A stretch of 64,000 bases of DNA, taken from positions 1,488,001-1,552,000 of the forward strand of contig NZ_CP115541.1 of assembly GCF_031834595.1 (NCBI RefSeq). The letters run 5' to 3'. The stretch's first letter is position 1; every line of letters starts with the position of its first letter. Of this stretch, positions 50,301 through 58,779 are shown one piece after another. The DNA is from Stenotrophomonas oahuensis. GTDB lineage: Bacteria; Pseudomonadota; Gammaproteobacteria; Xanthomonadales; Xanthomonadaceae. The notes below the pieces were generated by a model. It ran no database searches. It had not been told where the DNA came from and saw only the letters and a list, made by a program, of their open reading frames with translations. Both the position numbers and the translations under genes were made by a program.

Positions 50301-53300
50301 GCCAGACCGGTTTCGGTCGGGTCGATGACGCCGTCGTTGTCCAGGTCCAGCCAGACCCGTCCGGCCAGCGAGCTGCCATTCGGGTTTTCGCCGAAGTTGA
50401 AGGCCACGCCATCCACACCGGCCCCGAGGTCGATGTGCGAGATGCGGTCGGTGGTCTCCGCATCCGGGCCGCCGGGTGCGGCCGCAGCGGTGCCGACCAC
50501 GCACTGGCCGGTCACGCAAGCAGTGCCGCCGATGGTGCCCGGGTTCACCGCCGTCGGGCGGTTGGTGTAGGCACCGGTCGGCAGCGGCTGACGCAGCGTG
50601 TACACCATGTGCGGGTCCAGGTCGCTGAAGCGGTACTGGCCGTTGGCATCGGTCTGGGTGGTGGCCACCACGGCACCGGTGACGGCATCCAGCAGGTCCA
50701 CCGTGGCCGACGCAATGGCGCTGTCGGTCCCCGGCGTGCGTGCGTTGTTGAAGTCCAGGTCCAGGTAGACGTAGCCGCTGAGGTTGGGGCGACGGACTTC
50801 TGGGAAGTTGTAGTTGTTGGCAATCGCGCCCTGACTGCCCAGGGTGCCGCCCGGCACCGCGCGGTCGGGCGTCAGCACCGCCACATAGCGGCTGTTCGGG
50901 GTGCCGGCTTCGTAGCTGGCCGGATCGAAGCTGGCCGCATCGGTGCCGCTGGTCGGCGGTGCAATCAGGCCATTGGCGTAACCGGCCGGCTGGATTTCCA
51001 GCACGGTGTAGCCGGCCGCGTCCGACGGGCCCAGGTTGCTGAAGCGATAGCCGCCGTCTGCCGCGGTGGTGGTGGTCAGGTTGACCGCCAGGCCGTAGGC
51101 GTCGGTACCGCTGAGCTGGATCGTGACCCCGGCAATGCCGGCTTCACCGGCCTGCGGAATGCCGCCGTTGCTGCCGCTCTGGTCCGAGTCGACGAACACC
51201 TTGCCGCCCAGCGACAGGTTGGTCACCGCCAGCGGCACGGTCACGCTGTCGTTGTCCGGGTTTTCGTCCACCTGTTCGGTGACGATGCGCACCTGGTTGT
51301 TGGACGTCCCGCGCGGCGCGGTGCTGCCCGCCGGCAGCTGCGGCCACTGCGCCGGCACCAGGATGCGGACGCGGCCCGGGTTGCCGGTTGCGTGGGTCAC
51401 GTCACCCACTTCACAGGTGATGGTGCGGTCGTTCACCGCACAGGTGCCGGTGCCGTCCGGGGTGGCTCCGGCGTAGACCGGACCCGCCTTCTGCCAGGTC
51501 ACCGTACCGGTCACCTGCACGCCCGCGGGCAGCGTGTCGGTCAGCACCGTACCGGTGCCGCGAAGCTGCGAGGTGGCGCTGCGGTCACGCGACAGGCTCT
51601 GGCCCGGACCATTGTTGGTGCCGGTGAGCACGTACCAGAACGGCTGGCGCACGCTGACCGTGTCGACGCTGGCCGGCAGCGCGGTGGTGGGATCAGCAGC
51701 CGGCAGCTGGGTGACCATGGTCTTGGCCACGCCCATGTCCGAGCGCATGAAGATGCTGGTGGTTTCGGTGGTGCTGTTGTCGAGCTGGTTGCCGTCAGCG
51801 GCGATCAGATCGGTGCCCACGCGGGTTTCCGCCGAGTGCGCCAGCGCGGTGTTGCGCACTGTGTCGCCACCGCCGCCCGGCGCGCTGTCGTAGCGGTAGC
51901 GCAGGAACAGCTCACTGGTGGCACCGGCGGCGACCGTGCCGCTTTCATCGGTGCCACTGAAGCCGGTACCCGGCATCGGGCAGTCCAGCACCAGCGGTGT
52001 ACTGCCGTCGCCGGTGATCGGATTGCCGCCGCTGACCACGGTGCACGCGGCCACATTGAAGGCACCGGTCGCCGTCGGCGATGCGCCGAGGAAGCTGACC
52101 GTGCGGCCCGCCGGCACCACGAAGCTGTCGCGGATGCGGGTGTCGCTGGACAGCGACGGCCCCTGGTTGGTGACGCTGACCTTGTAGGTGATGTGGTTGT
52201 TGGCCGGGACGTTCGGGTCGTAACCCAGCGGATCGATGCCACCGGTAAAGCCCTGGTCGTTCTTCTGCACCAGAAGGTCGACACGGCCTTCGCTGAAGGT
52301 CAGCGTGGCGCTCCTGGTGTCATCAGCGGTGGTGGCGACCTGGTTGTAGTTCCAGCTGCCGTTGGCGTCGCTGCCGGTGGCCCCGTTCGGGAAGCGGAAG
52401 CCGGCCACGTTCTCGAACACGCGCCCGGTGTTGGTCGCGTTGACGTTGGGACGGATGCTCAGGTTGACGGTATCCACACCGCCATTGGAGGCCAGCACCA
52501 CCGCCGGACAGACCAGGGTCAGCGTGCGCGGGTTGTTCGTATCGGTGTTGCGGAACGAGGTGCCGCCCGCCGTGCCCACCGAGGCGATACCGGATTCGGC
52601 TTCGGTGAAGCTGCAGGCCTGGTTGTTGGACGCCAGCCGTGCACTGACCAGCACGAAGCCGCTGTCGCCAGCCGGCAGGGTGAAGGTGTCGGTGAACACC
52701 ACCTGCGGCACCTGCGACGGACCCGTGTTGCGGTACTGGATGCGGTACTCGGAGACCACGCCGGCACGGCCGTCGCTGGCACCGGTGGTGATCACCTTTT
52801 CCACCGTCTGCAGGTTGCCCACGCGCTCGACGCTGAGCCAGTCGGTGGCCGAATTGTCGTTCCAGTCGACTTCGCCGACCGAACCGGCAATGGCCCCGTT
52901 GATGGCGACGCCGACGCGGTTGCAGTGGAAGTGACCACTGCCCGGCACGGTGTTGTTGGCCACACACGCGCTGTTGGCCGCGGTACCGGTGGTCTTGCCG
53001 GCGCTGTCCGCCAGGAAGCCGGGCGTGTTGGTGCTGTTGCGCAGGCGCACGCGGATCTGCGCGCTGCCGTTGCGGGCCAGCACGGCCGTGCCGGATTCAC
53101 AGATCACTGTGGTGTTTGCCAGACGGCAGCTGTTGGCTGCCCAGCCGGCCGGCGGGGTGATCTCGGCCTGGGTGATGCCGGTGACGAAGCCGGGAATCGG
53201 ATCATTGACCACCACGCCGGTGGTGTCGGCACCCGCGTTGCTGACTGTGATCAGGTACTCGGCCCAGGTTTCGGCCACGCCGACCACCTTGTCCGCACCG

Positions 53301-55234
53301 CTCTGGGTGCTGGCGACCTTGGTCACCGACAGGTTGGCCGCTTCGGTGGTGGCGCGCAGACCGGTGCCCACGCAGTCGTTGGTGGTGATCTTGTCCTGGT
53401 TGATGCCGCCTTCGGTCTGCGGTTCCAGCGAGGCCGGGCCGCCGGCCGGGGTCGAACCGCCGGTGCAGGCGTTGTTGGTCAGCATGCCGGCCGCGCGGGC
53501 GCGGGTGGTCAGCACCAGGGTGGCGAAGGCGTTGCTGTTGTTGGTACCGGTGGCCACCGCGACCGGATAGGTGCCGGTGTAATCGCAGGTCACCACCTGG
53601 CGGGTGCCGGGGGTGTAGGCCGCAGGCGCGGCCACGCAACTGAACGGACCGCTCACCCGGCCGATGTATTCCTCGCCGTCGGCGAGCACGTCGACGATCT
53701 GCACGCTGCCGGTGATGCGCGCCGGACCGTTGTTCCACAGCCGCAGCGTGGAGGTCATGTTGCTGGCGGCGGTGTTGCCGATGGTGACGACTTCGCTGCC
53801 TTCGTTGCTGCCGATCTTGGTCTTGCTCAGACGCAGGTCGGCACCGTCGGCGAGCACGCTCAGCGTGGCGTTTGCGGTGTTGTTGTTGGTGCCGTTGCTG
53901 GCGTCGTTCGGGTCCGGCGTCTGCGACGAGGCGATGGTCGCGGTGGAGGTCGCCGTACCCGGGGTGGAAGCAGCGGTGGCGCGGATCTGCAGGACTTCAG
54001 TGGCACCGCTGTTCATCGTGCCGGTGCGGGCGCAGCTGTAGGTGGTGGCGGTGCTGCTGGTGCAGCTCCAGCCGGCCGCCAGCGACTGCGTGCCCAGCCA
54101 GGTGAAGCCGGTGGGCAGCGCGCCGGTCAGGGCCACGCCGGTCGACGGCTCCGGGCCCAGGTTGTTGGCGGTCAGAGTGAAGGTGACCACGCCATCGGTC
54201 GGGGCCGGGGCCGGCGATGCGGACATCGCCAGGGTCAGGTCGGCACCGGTGGTGACCAGGGTGTCGACGGTGGCGGTGTCGTTGTCTGGACGCGGATCGG
54301 GCGTACCGGTGGCGGCGACGCGGGCGGAATTGGTCACCGCACCGCTGGACACATTGGCCTTGGCGTTGAAGCGGAAGGTGACCGCACCGTTGTTGGCCAG
54401 CGATCCGGCATAGGTCGCCGTGGCCGTGCCGTAGTTGAAGGTCCAGCCCGTGCCAGCGAAGCTGCCGGCCACCGCGGTGAAGCCGTTGGGCAGGGTGTCG
54501 ATCACCCGGAAGTTGGTGGAAGTGCTGGGGCCGAGGTTGCGCACCGACACGGTGTAGGTGACCACGCCACCGCCGATCACGGTACCGGGGCTGCCGGTCA
54601 TGCCGATCTGCAGGTCGGCCGCGGCGGTCAGCGTGGTGCGTTGTTCCAGGCGGTTGTTGCTGGGGTTGCTGTCGCCGGCGAAGAACGGATCGGCATCGGT
54701 CAGGCTGGCCACCGGCGTGGACGACGCCGGCAGACCGGCCTGGCTTCCCACCGCAGCGCGCGTTTCCACCGTGCCCGGGTTGACGCCCTGGGTATCGACC
54801 TTGAGCTGGAAGCTGCGCGCGCCATTGGCCGGGAAGCTGGCGAAGCGGCAGACGATGCGGGTGGTGGTCTCGGCCGTGCACTCGGCCGGCAGCTGGGTGC
54901 TGCGGGTGCCGGTGGGCAGGTCGAAGATCGCGGCCACGTTGCTGGCCGCCACGGTGTCGCTGTTGGACAGGGTGACGTCGTAGACCACGATCGCCCCGAC
55001 CGGGGCCGGGTCGCTACTGGTATTGCCCGAGGCGGTGCCATCGCTGCGCAGCCAGCCGCTGGTGGAGTCGGAGAGCTGGCTGACGCTCAGGTTGGCGGCA
55101 AGCGCACCCGGGGCAAGCCCCGCGCACAGCAACAGCACCAGCGCCTTTGCCTGCCTGCGCGCAGCACCCGGCCACGACGTCCATGACGATGCGATGCCGG
55201 CCACGGCATCGACCCGATCCTGCTGCTTGTCCAC
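47348..55234 (-). CDS. Giant DUF11/SdrD-B repeat surface protein
   Basis: About 2,628 residues from a GTG at 55234 with AGGGGA at ideal spacing. A signal peptide (KALVLLLCAGLAPGALA) precedes many DUF11 repeats (e.g. GVVTYTVSVRNLGPSTSTNF, GVVTFTLTANNLGPEPSTG, DLVVSKRATG), interspersed in the second half with SdrD-B/Cna-B modules (GKVFVDSDQSG, GYVYLDLDFNNARTPG, GRVWLDLDNDGVIDPTETG, GRVYYDNNENGLIDSDETG), some with calcium-binding-like DxDxDG loops. A last Cna-B module (GKVFVDCNNNHVQDREELG) and a Pro/Gln/Glu-rich tail end it. There is no LPxTG, RTX or autotransporter barrel, so anchoring or export probably depends on the barrel and OmpA proteins encoded next. Adhesin-like role inferred. Confidence 0.8.
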   Translation of the reverse strand: MDKQQDRVDAVAGIASSWTSWPGAARRQAKALVLLLCAGLAPGALAANLSVSQLSDSTSGWLRSDGTASGNTSSDPAPVGAIVVYDVTLSNSDTVAASNVAAIFDLPTGTRSTQLPAECTAETTTRIVCRFASFPANGARSFQLKVDTQGVNPGTVETRAAVGSQAGLPASSTPVASLTDADPFFAGDSNPSNNRLEQRTTLTAAADLQIGMTGSPGTVIGGGVVTYTVSVRNLGPSTSTNFRVIDTLPNGFTAVAGSFAGTGWTFNYGTATATYAGSLANNGAVTFRFNAKANVSSGAVTNSARVAATGTPDPRPDNDTATVDTLVTTGADLTLAMSASPAPAPTDGVVTFTLTANNLGPEPSTGVALTGALPTGFTWLGTQSLAAGWSCTSSTATTYSCARTGTMNSGATEVLQIRATAASTPGTATSTATIASSQTPDPNDASNGTNNNTANATLSVLADGADLRLSKTKIGSNEGSEVVTIGNTAASNMTSTLRLWNNGPARITGSVQIVDVLADGEEYIGRVSGPFSCVAAPAAYTPGTRQVVTCDYTGTYPVAVATGTNNSNAFATLVLTTRARAAGMLTNNACTGGSTPAGGPASLEPQTEGGINQDKITTNDCVGTGLRATTEAANLSVTKVASTQSGADKVVGVAETWAEYLITVSNAGADTTGVVVNDPIPGFVTGITQAEITPPAGWAANSCRLANTTVICESGTAVLARNGSAQIRVRLRNSTNTPGFLADSAGKTTGTAANSACVANNTVPGSGHFHCNRVGVAINGAIAGSVGEVDWNDNSATDWLSVERVGNLQTVEKVITTGASDGRAGVVSEYRIQYRNTGPSQVPQVVFTDTFTLPAGDSGFVLVSARLASNNQACSFTEAESGIASVGTAGGTSFRNTDTNNPRTLTLVCPAVVLASNGGVDTVNLSIRPNVNATNTGRVFENVAGFRFPNGATGSDANGSWNYNQVATTADDTRSATLTFSEGRVDLLVQKNDQGFTGGIDPLGYDPNVPANNHITYKVSVTNQGPSLSSDTRIRDSFVVPAGRTVSFLGASPTATGAFNVAACTVVSGGNPITGDGSTPLVLDCPMPGTGFSGTDESGTVAAGATSELFLRYRYDSAPGGGGDTVRNTALAHSAETRVGTDLIAADGNQLDNSTTETTSIFMRSDMGVAKTMVTQLPAADPTTALPASVDTVSVRQPFWYVLTGTNNGPGQSLSRDRSATSQLRGTGTVLTDTLPAGVQVTGTVTWQKAGPVYAGATPDGTGTCAVNDRTITCEVGDVTHATGNPGRVRILVPAQWPQLPAGSTAPRGTSNNQVRIVTEQVDENPDNDSVTVPLAVTNLSLGGKVFVDSDQSGSNGGIPQAGEAGIAGVTIQLSGTDAYGLAVNLTTTTAADGGYRFSNLGPSDAAGYTVLEIQPAGYANGLIAPPTSGTDAASFDPASYEAGTPNSRYVAVLTPDRAVPGGTLGSQGAIANNYNFPEVRRPNLSGYVYLDLDFNNARTPGTDSAIASATVDLLDAVTGAVVATTQTDANGQYRFSDLDPHMVYTLRQPLPTGAYTNRPTAVNPGTIGGTACVTGQCVVGTAAAAPGGPDAETTDRISHIDLGAGVDGVAFNFGENPNGSSLAGRVWLDLDNDGVIDPTETGLAGVELVLSGTDRNGLAVNRTTTTDADGTYAFTGLLPGTYAVTEPTQPTDTLNGQTVAGNRGGTATGAVTTPSAITAVVLAANEAATGYNFGELPIALISGRVYYDNNENGLIDSDETGIADVAVVLTGTDDAGTPVSLSVRTDAQGEYRFADLRPGTYVLTEPDQPAYTTNGVTTAGSVQGTPLGVASDRATVPSTISQIVLAAGMQSVHNNFGEVADTPDLVVSKRATGTLFTVNHPATYVIQVRNIGPRETLAAYDVHDRLPAGLTLLETPAGNGWQCQGAVGATRFSCRSSRVIAANSISTDELSVRVMVSAEAANAGTVNNAVLVEGGGEDGPHSPSSTERGAFEGDVSQLPACDPAITQNACRVPNQVQLAASVGGTVWYDVGNDDQLLDGADQRLSSWIVELVDAASGEIVASTVTAADGSYRFGDVLPGVKWNIRFRDPRSNVLWPFPVTRETANGVQTACDADGAIARGGVSACRTSDNGVSQLEVVLAAGQHLAQQSLPVDPSGVVYDATTRDVVPGAVVTLSPVGMCSGFDPATSILNGSGGGYRIEGSSIAMTVGNEGFYQFAFGPAAPARCEFQLVVTPPGGYQFVSTMIPPQSGALSPAGSAGANHVVQPNSEAPTGAVGTATQYYLNLFAGSATAAIVHNHLPLDTAVATGLMISKTGDRQTAEIGDTVQYTITIRQTAGSALQSVNVIDRLPRGFTYIDGTARADGRAVTDPSGKPGPLLGFGVGPISVGGQIVLTYRVRVGVGAQQGDGVNRAQAHGCSIAGGCIDPVGITPLPGALASNRAEYRVRVTGGVFTEQACVLGKVFVDCNNNHVQDREELGIPGVRMYFSDGTWVISDSEGKYSFCGLPPQSHTLKVDASTLPRGARLTTSSNRNLGDADSLFLDLKNGELHRADFIEGSCANPVLEQVKARRTQGEVSAPETEPGQGALRFESKPARAPQQATDTANQRPIVQPRELPPAQDAATEGQP

Positions 55235-55440
55235 GCGTTTTCCCCTGTAGCGACAAAGCCTCGGCACCGCACGGGCAAAGCCGGCGGACGGTGCGAGGCG
55301 TCATGCGTGGTCGTCGGCGACGGCCACGCGGCCACGACCGGACGGTCGCAGGCGCCGGGGATTTTGGTTAGGGTTTCGTGAAAACGCACTGCCAGCGGCT
55401 CACGCAGCCTCACTGTGGCTCACCGCGTCGCCGCGAAGAG

Positions 55441-55542
55441 CAGCCGGGCAAGCCCGGCTCTACGTGCTTGCGTCGATGATCCGGCGTGCGGCGTTACGTC
55501 GGCAATGCTGCATGCCGCGTAGAGCCGGGCTTGCCCGGCTGC
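55441..55542. repeat. Inverted REP pair in the gap before the giant gene
   Basis: CAGCCGGGCAAGCCCGGCTC...TAC at 55441-55463 and its exact mirror headed GTAGAGCCGGG at 55519-55542. They occupy the 320-bp stretch 55235-55554, which holds no gene and must contain the promoter of the surface operon; no convincing promoter is visible. Confidence 0.85.
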
Positions 55543-55554
55543 CGTTGGCGGCAA

Positions 55555-56304
55555 TCAGGCCGCGCCGTCCGTCCACAAATAGCCGGCACCGCGCAGCGCG
55601 CGCACCGGCAGAACCAGTCCTGTCGCGCTCTGCACGCGGCTACGCAGTCGGTGCACCAGCACGTCCAGACGGTGCGGGTCGAAATCCCACGGGGTATCGG
55701 TAACCGCCGCAATCAGCGTTTCGCGCTCGACCGGCGCACTGGACGCCACCATCAGCGCGCGCAGGAAGCCGCGCTCGGCCCCGGTCAAGGCCAGCTGCTT
55801 GCCGTTCGGAGCCTGCAGATTCCAGCCGTCGCTCTGAAGCTGCCAGCTGGGCGCGGACGGCGCAGTGCCACCGGTTGCCGAAGGTGCGCCCCGATGCAGC
55901 CGGCGGCGCAGGCTGACCAGCGCCGCCGCCAGCAGGTCGCCGGCGACCGGCTTGACCAGATAGACGTCTGCGCCCAGTGCCAGCCCGTGCGTCATGTCGT
56001 GGGTACTGCCGCGGCCGGTGAGCATGACGATGCCGATGTCCGCCATGCCGCGCAGATGACGCGCGACCGCATAGCCGTCTTCGCCGGGCAGGCCGATGTC
56101 GAGCACCACGATATCGCAGCGCTCCACGGCCAGATGCCGGTACAGCGCCTCGGCACTCTCCAGTCCGCGCACCTGCGCGCCGCGCCAGCGCAGCTCGTCC
56201 ACGCTCAAAGCCAGCAGTTCCGGGTCGTCCTCGACCACCCAGACGTGCAGGCCCTCCAATGTCGTCTGCGGGGCCGCGGGATCGCCGCGACCGTCTTCCT
56301 TCAC
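55555..56304 (-). CDS. Orphan OmpR/PhoB-type response regulator
   Basis: About 249 residues. Receiver domain with VWVVEDDPELLALSVDEL, phospho-Asp in IVVLDIGLPGEDGY, TGRGSTHDM and YLVKPV; then a winged-helix domain (LALTGAERGFLRALM, PHRLDVLVHRLRSRVQ, LRGAGYLW). GTG codons at 56304 and 56310 are plausible starts; a GTG at 56373 is less likely. No histidine kinase is adjacent. It is upstream of and co-directional with the giant surface operon, 320 bp away, so control of that operon is possible but not shown. Confidence 0.8.
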   Translation of the reverse strand: MKEDGRGDPAAPQTTLEGLHVWVVEDDPELLALSVDELRWRGAQVRGLESAEALYRHLAVERCDIVVLDIGLPGEDGYAVARHLRGMADIGIVMLTGRGSTHDMTHGLALGADVYLVKPVAGDLLAAALVSLRRRLHRGAPSATGGTAPSAPSWQLQSDGWNLQAPNGKQLALTGAERGFLRALMVASSAPVERETLIAAVTDTPWDFDPHRLDVLVHRLRSRVQSATGLVLPVRALRGAGYLWTDGAA

Positions 56305-56380
56305 TGCCACCCGGTACCCGTCACATCTTCTTGATTCCGGAGCCAGTCTGCCCCGGTTTCGCGTCAAATGCACCCCGGGG

Positions 56381-56489
56381 GGTCCCCGACCATGGTCGGG
56401 GGCGTATCAAACGCCCGGCGCGATGTGCCGCCACCCGACCAACGGTCGGGTGCTACCGGGACCGGTAGCGCGCGACCGTTGGTCGTGCG
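56381..56489. repeat. Cluster of three REP-type hairpins
   Basis: CCCCGACCATGGTCGGGG near 56384-56402; CACCCGACC-AAC-GGTCGGGTGCTAC ending 56455; and GTAGCGCGCGACC-GTT-GGTCGTGCG from 56465. They lie between the S46 peptidase and the response regulator. Confidence 0.8.
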
Positions 56490-56508
56490 ATGGCCGCAGG
56501 CCAGGCCG

Positions 56509-58656
56509 TTATTCGGCCGGAACGCCCATTTCCTTAAGCAGCTCGGGGGCCGGGTAGACCTTGGCCAGCAGCCAGCGCAGGTAGCGCATGTCCACGTGCA
56601 CGGCGCGCTTGAAGCGCGGGTCGAACCACCAGCTGGCGCTGACCGACTCCCAGTTGCTGTCGAAGTTGAGCCCGATCAGCTCACCCCGCGCATTCAGCAC
56701 CGGCGAACCGGAATTGCCGCCGGTGGTGTCCAGGTTGGTCAGGAAGTTGACCGTCTGGGTCTTCAGCACCGGGTCGGCGGTGCTGCCGAAGTCACCCTTG
56801 GCAATCGCCGCCAGCAGCGGCTTGGGCGCGTCGAACGGGTAGGCGTTGGTGTTCTTCTCGACAATGCCGGCGACGGTGGTGACCGGGTCGAAATGCACCG
56901 CATCGCGCGGCGACAGGGCTTCCACCTTGCCGTAGCTGATGCGCAGGGTGCGGTTCGCATCCGGGTACACCGCGCGGCCCTGCTTGGCCCGCCAGGCAAA
57001 CAGCGCCTGCATGTAGGCCGGGCGCAGGCGCAGCTGCTCGCCCTCGCGCTGCTTGCGCTGGTCTTCCAGGCGCAGCTGCGCGGCCACCAGCGGGCCGGCC
57101 AGGTCGATCAGCGGATCCGCAGCGAGGGCCTTGCCTTCCTTCGCCGCCGCGAAGCGGCTCAGGCGCTGCGCTTCATCGCCCAGCGCGGTGCCGGCGTACA
57201 GCGTGTCCAGCGCCTTGGCCAGCGCCGCCGGAGTGCGGCCGAAGGATGCGTCGAACTCGGGCACGCGCTGCGCATCGGGCAGCTGCTGGTAGCGGGTCAG
57301 CAGGTTGGTCAGCAGCGCCTTCTCCACCGCTGGCGCGTAGCGGCGCTGGACCTGCTTGAGGGTGCCCTCGATCAGCGCCTGGTCGCGCTGCTGGTAGCCG
57401 GTTTCGCGTTCGGCGTCGGGCTTGGCCGACTCGATGCGCAGGCGCTCCAGCATCAGCGCCGAACGCAGCAGCTGGCTCTGGCTGGCGGCCAGGTCCAGCA
57501 GCAGGTCGCGCTCGCCGACCGAGGCACCCTGCGACAGCGACGCGAACAGGGCCTGGATGTCGCTCTGGTACTGCGCGTCGGTGGCCTGCAGCATGGCCGC
57601 TTCATCGCTGGCGCGCTGGGCCTTGGCATCGCTGCGCAGCAGGCCTTCCAGCTCACCGGCGGCGCGCTTGCGGTTGTTCTTCAGCGACTGCAGCTGCGAG
57701 GCATAGCGGGTGCGCGCCTGCGCATCCTTGGCGGTGGCCGTCTCGATGGTGTCGATCATCTGCTGGAACACGTCGACCCGGCGCGGCAGTACCGCGTCGA
57801 TCTGGCCGGCGAATTCGGCGGCGGTGCGGTGGCGGTAGGTGATGCCGGGGTAGCCGGCCAGCATGGCGTAATCGCCGGTCTTCGGGCCATCCAGGGCCAT
57901 CTTCAGGTGCGCCGGCGGCTGGTACGGCACATTGTCCGGGCTGTAGGCGGCGGGCTTGCCGTCCTTGCCGACGTAGGCGCGCAGCAGGGTGAAGTCGCCG
58001 GTGTGGCGCGGCCACATGAAGTTGTCGATCTCATCGCCGTAGTTGCCGATCGCGCGCGGCGGTGCATACACCAGGCGCACATCGCTCAGTTCCAGCTGGC
58101 GGATGCGGTAGAAGTCGGTGCCGTAGTACATGTCGGCGATGCTGCAACGCACGTGGCCGGCGCTTTCGCACTCGGCCACCAGGCGCTTGCTGGCCTTGTC
58201 CACCGCGTCGAAATAGGCACGGCCGGTCTTGCCACGTGCCTCGCCCAGCACCTCGTCGGTGACCTTGTCGAAGCCGGTGGTGACCAGCACGCGGAAATCC
58301 GGATTGGCCGGGCGTTCGTCGCTGCGGCCGCTGGCGATGAAGCCGTTGTCGATCAGGTTGTGCTCGGGCGAGCTGTTGTACTGGATCACGCCCATCGCCA
58401 CATGGTGATTGGTCAGCAGCAGGCCATCGGCGGACACAAACGAGCCGGTGCCGCCGCCGGCACGGACCACCGCGCTCAGCGGCGGTGCGGTCACGTTGGC
58501 CAGGTCGGCCGGGTTGCCCTTGAAACCCGCCGCCTTCAGCGGCTTGGCCAGCTCGGGCAGCTGGGTCGGCATCCACATGCCTTCGTCGGCGTGGGCGCTG
58601 GCGGCCAGGGTCAGGCCCAGGGCCAGGGCGGTGGAGAGGGCAGTGCGTGCGGACAT
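56509..58656 (-). CDS. S46 family dipeptidyl-peptidase
   Basis: A 715-residue periplasmic serine peptidase that removes dipeptides from N-termini (DPP7/DPP11 family). Signal peptide (TALSTALALGLTLAASAHA), His in LLLTNHHVAMG, Asp in RHTGDFTLLRAY and Ser in TTGGNSGSPVLN form the chymotrypsin-fold triad, with the helical regulatory domain inserted between (LDLAASQSQLLRSALMLERL region). The motif following the Ser reads GLNFDSNWES; the Ser after FD occupies the position I believe is Gly in DPP7 and Arg in DPP11, so specificity is open. Length fits the family. Confidence 0.9.
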   Translation of the reverse strand: MSARTALSTALALGLTLAASAHADEGMWMPTQLPELAKPLKAAGFKGNPADLANVTAPPLSAVVRAGGGTGSFVSADGLLLTNHHVAMGVIQYNSSPEHNLIDNGFIASGRSDERPANPDFRVLVTTGFDKVTDEVLGEARGKTGRAYFDAVDKASKRLVAECESAGHVRCSIADMYYGTDFYRIRQLELSDVRLVYAPPRAIGNYGDEIDNFMWPRHTGDFTLLRAYVGKDGKPAAYSPDNVPYQPPAHLKMALDGPKTGDYAMLAGYPGITYRHRTAAEFAGQIDAVLPRRVDVFQQMIDTIETATAKDAQARTRYASQLQSLKNNRKRAAGELEGLLRSDAKAQRASDEAAMLQATDAQYQSDIQALFASLSQGASVGERDLLLDLAASQSQLLRSALMLERLRIESAKPDAERETGYQQRDQALIEGTLKQVQRRYAPAVEKALLTNLLTRYQQLPDAQRVPEFDASFGRTPAALAKALDTLYAGTALGDEAQRLSRFAAAKEGKALAADPLIDLAGPLVAAQLRLEDQRKQREGEQLRLRPAYMQALFAWRAKQGRAVYPDANRTLRISYGKVEALSPRDAVHFDPVTTVAGIVEKNTNAYPFDAPKPLLAAIAKGDFGSTADPVLKTQTVNFLTNLDTTGGNSGSPVLNARGELIGLNFDSNWESVSASWWFDPRFKRAVHVDMRYLRWLLAKVYPAPELLKEMGVPAE

Positions 58657-58779
58657 CGGCATTTCCGGCAGTACGAAACAGCCCGGGACCATAGCCGCTG
58701 GGGGGTGTGGGGGCAACGGCCAATGGTCAGGGGCGTCAGGGGCTGGCTAGAATCACCCTTCGAGCAAGGGGGATTGCAG

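Noticed and set aside
47399..55186. A ~2,595-codon open frame on the plus strand, antisense to the giant surface gene
   Set aside because: Its translation is Arg/Ala/Gly/His-rich with no domain, as expected from the complement of a high-GC, codon-biased repetitive gene. The minus-strand frame has a signal peptide and clear domains.
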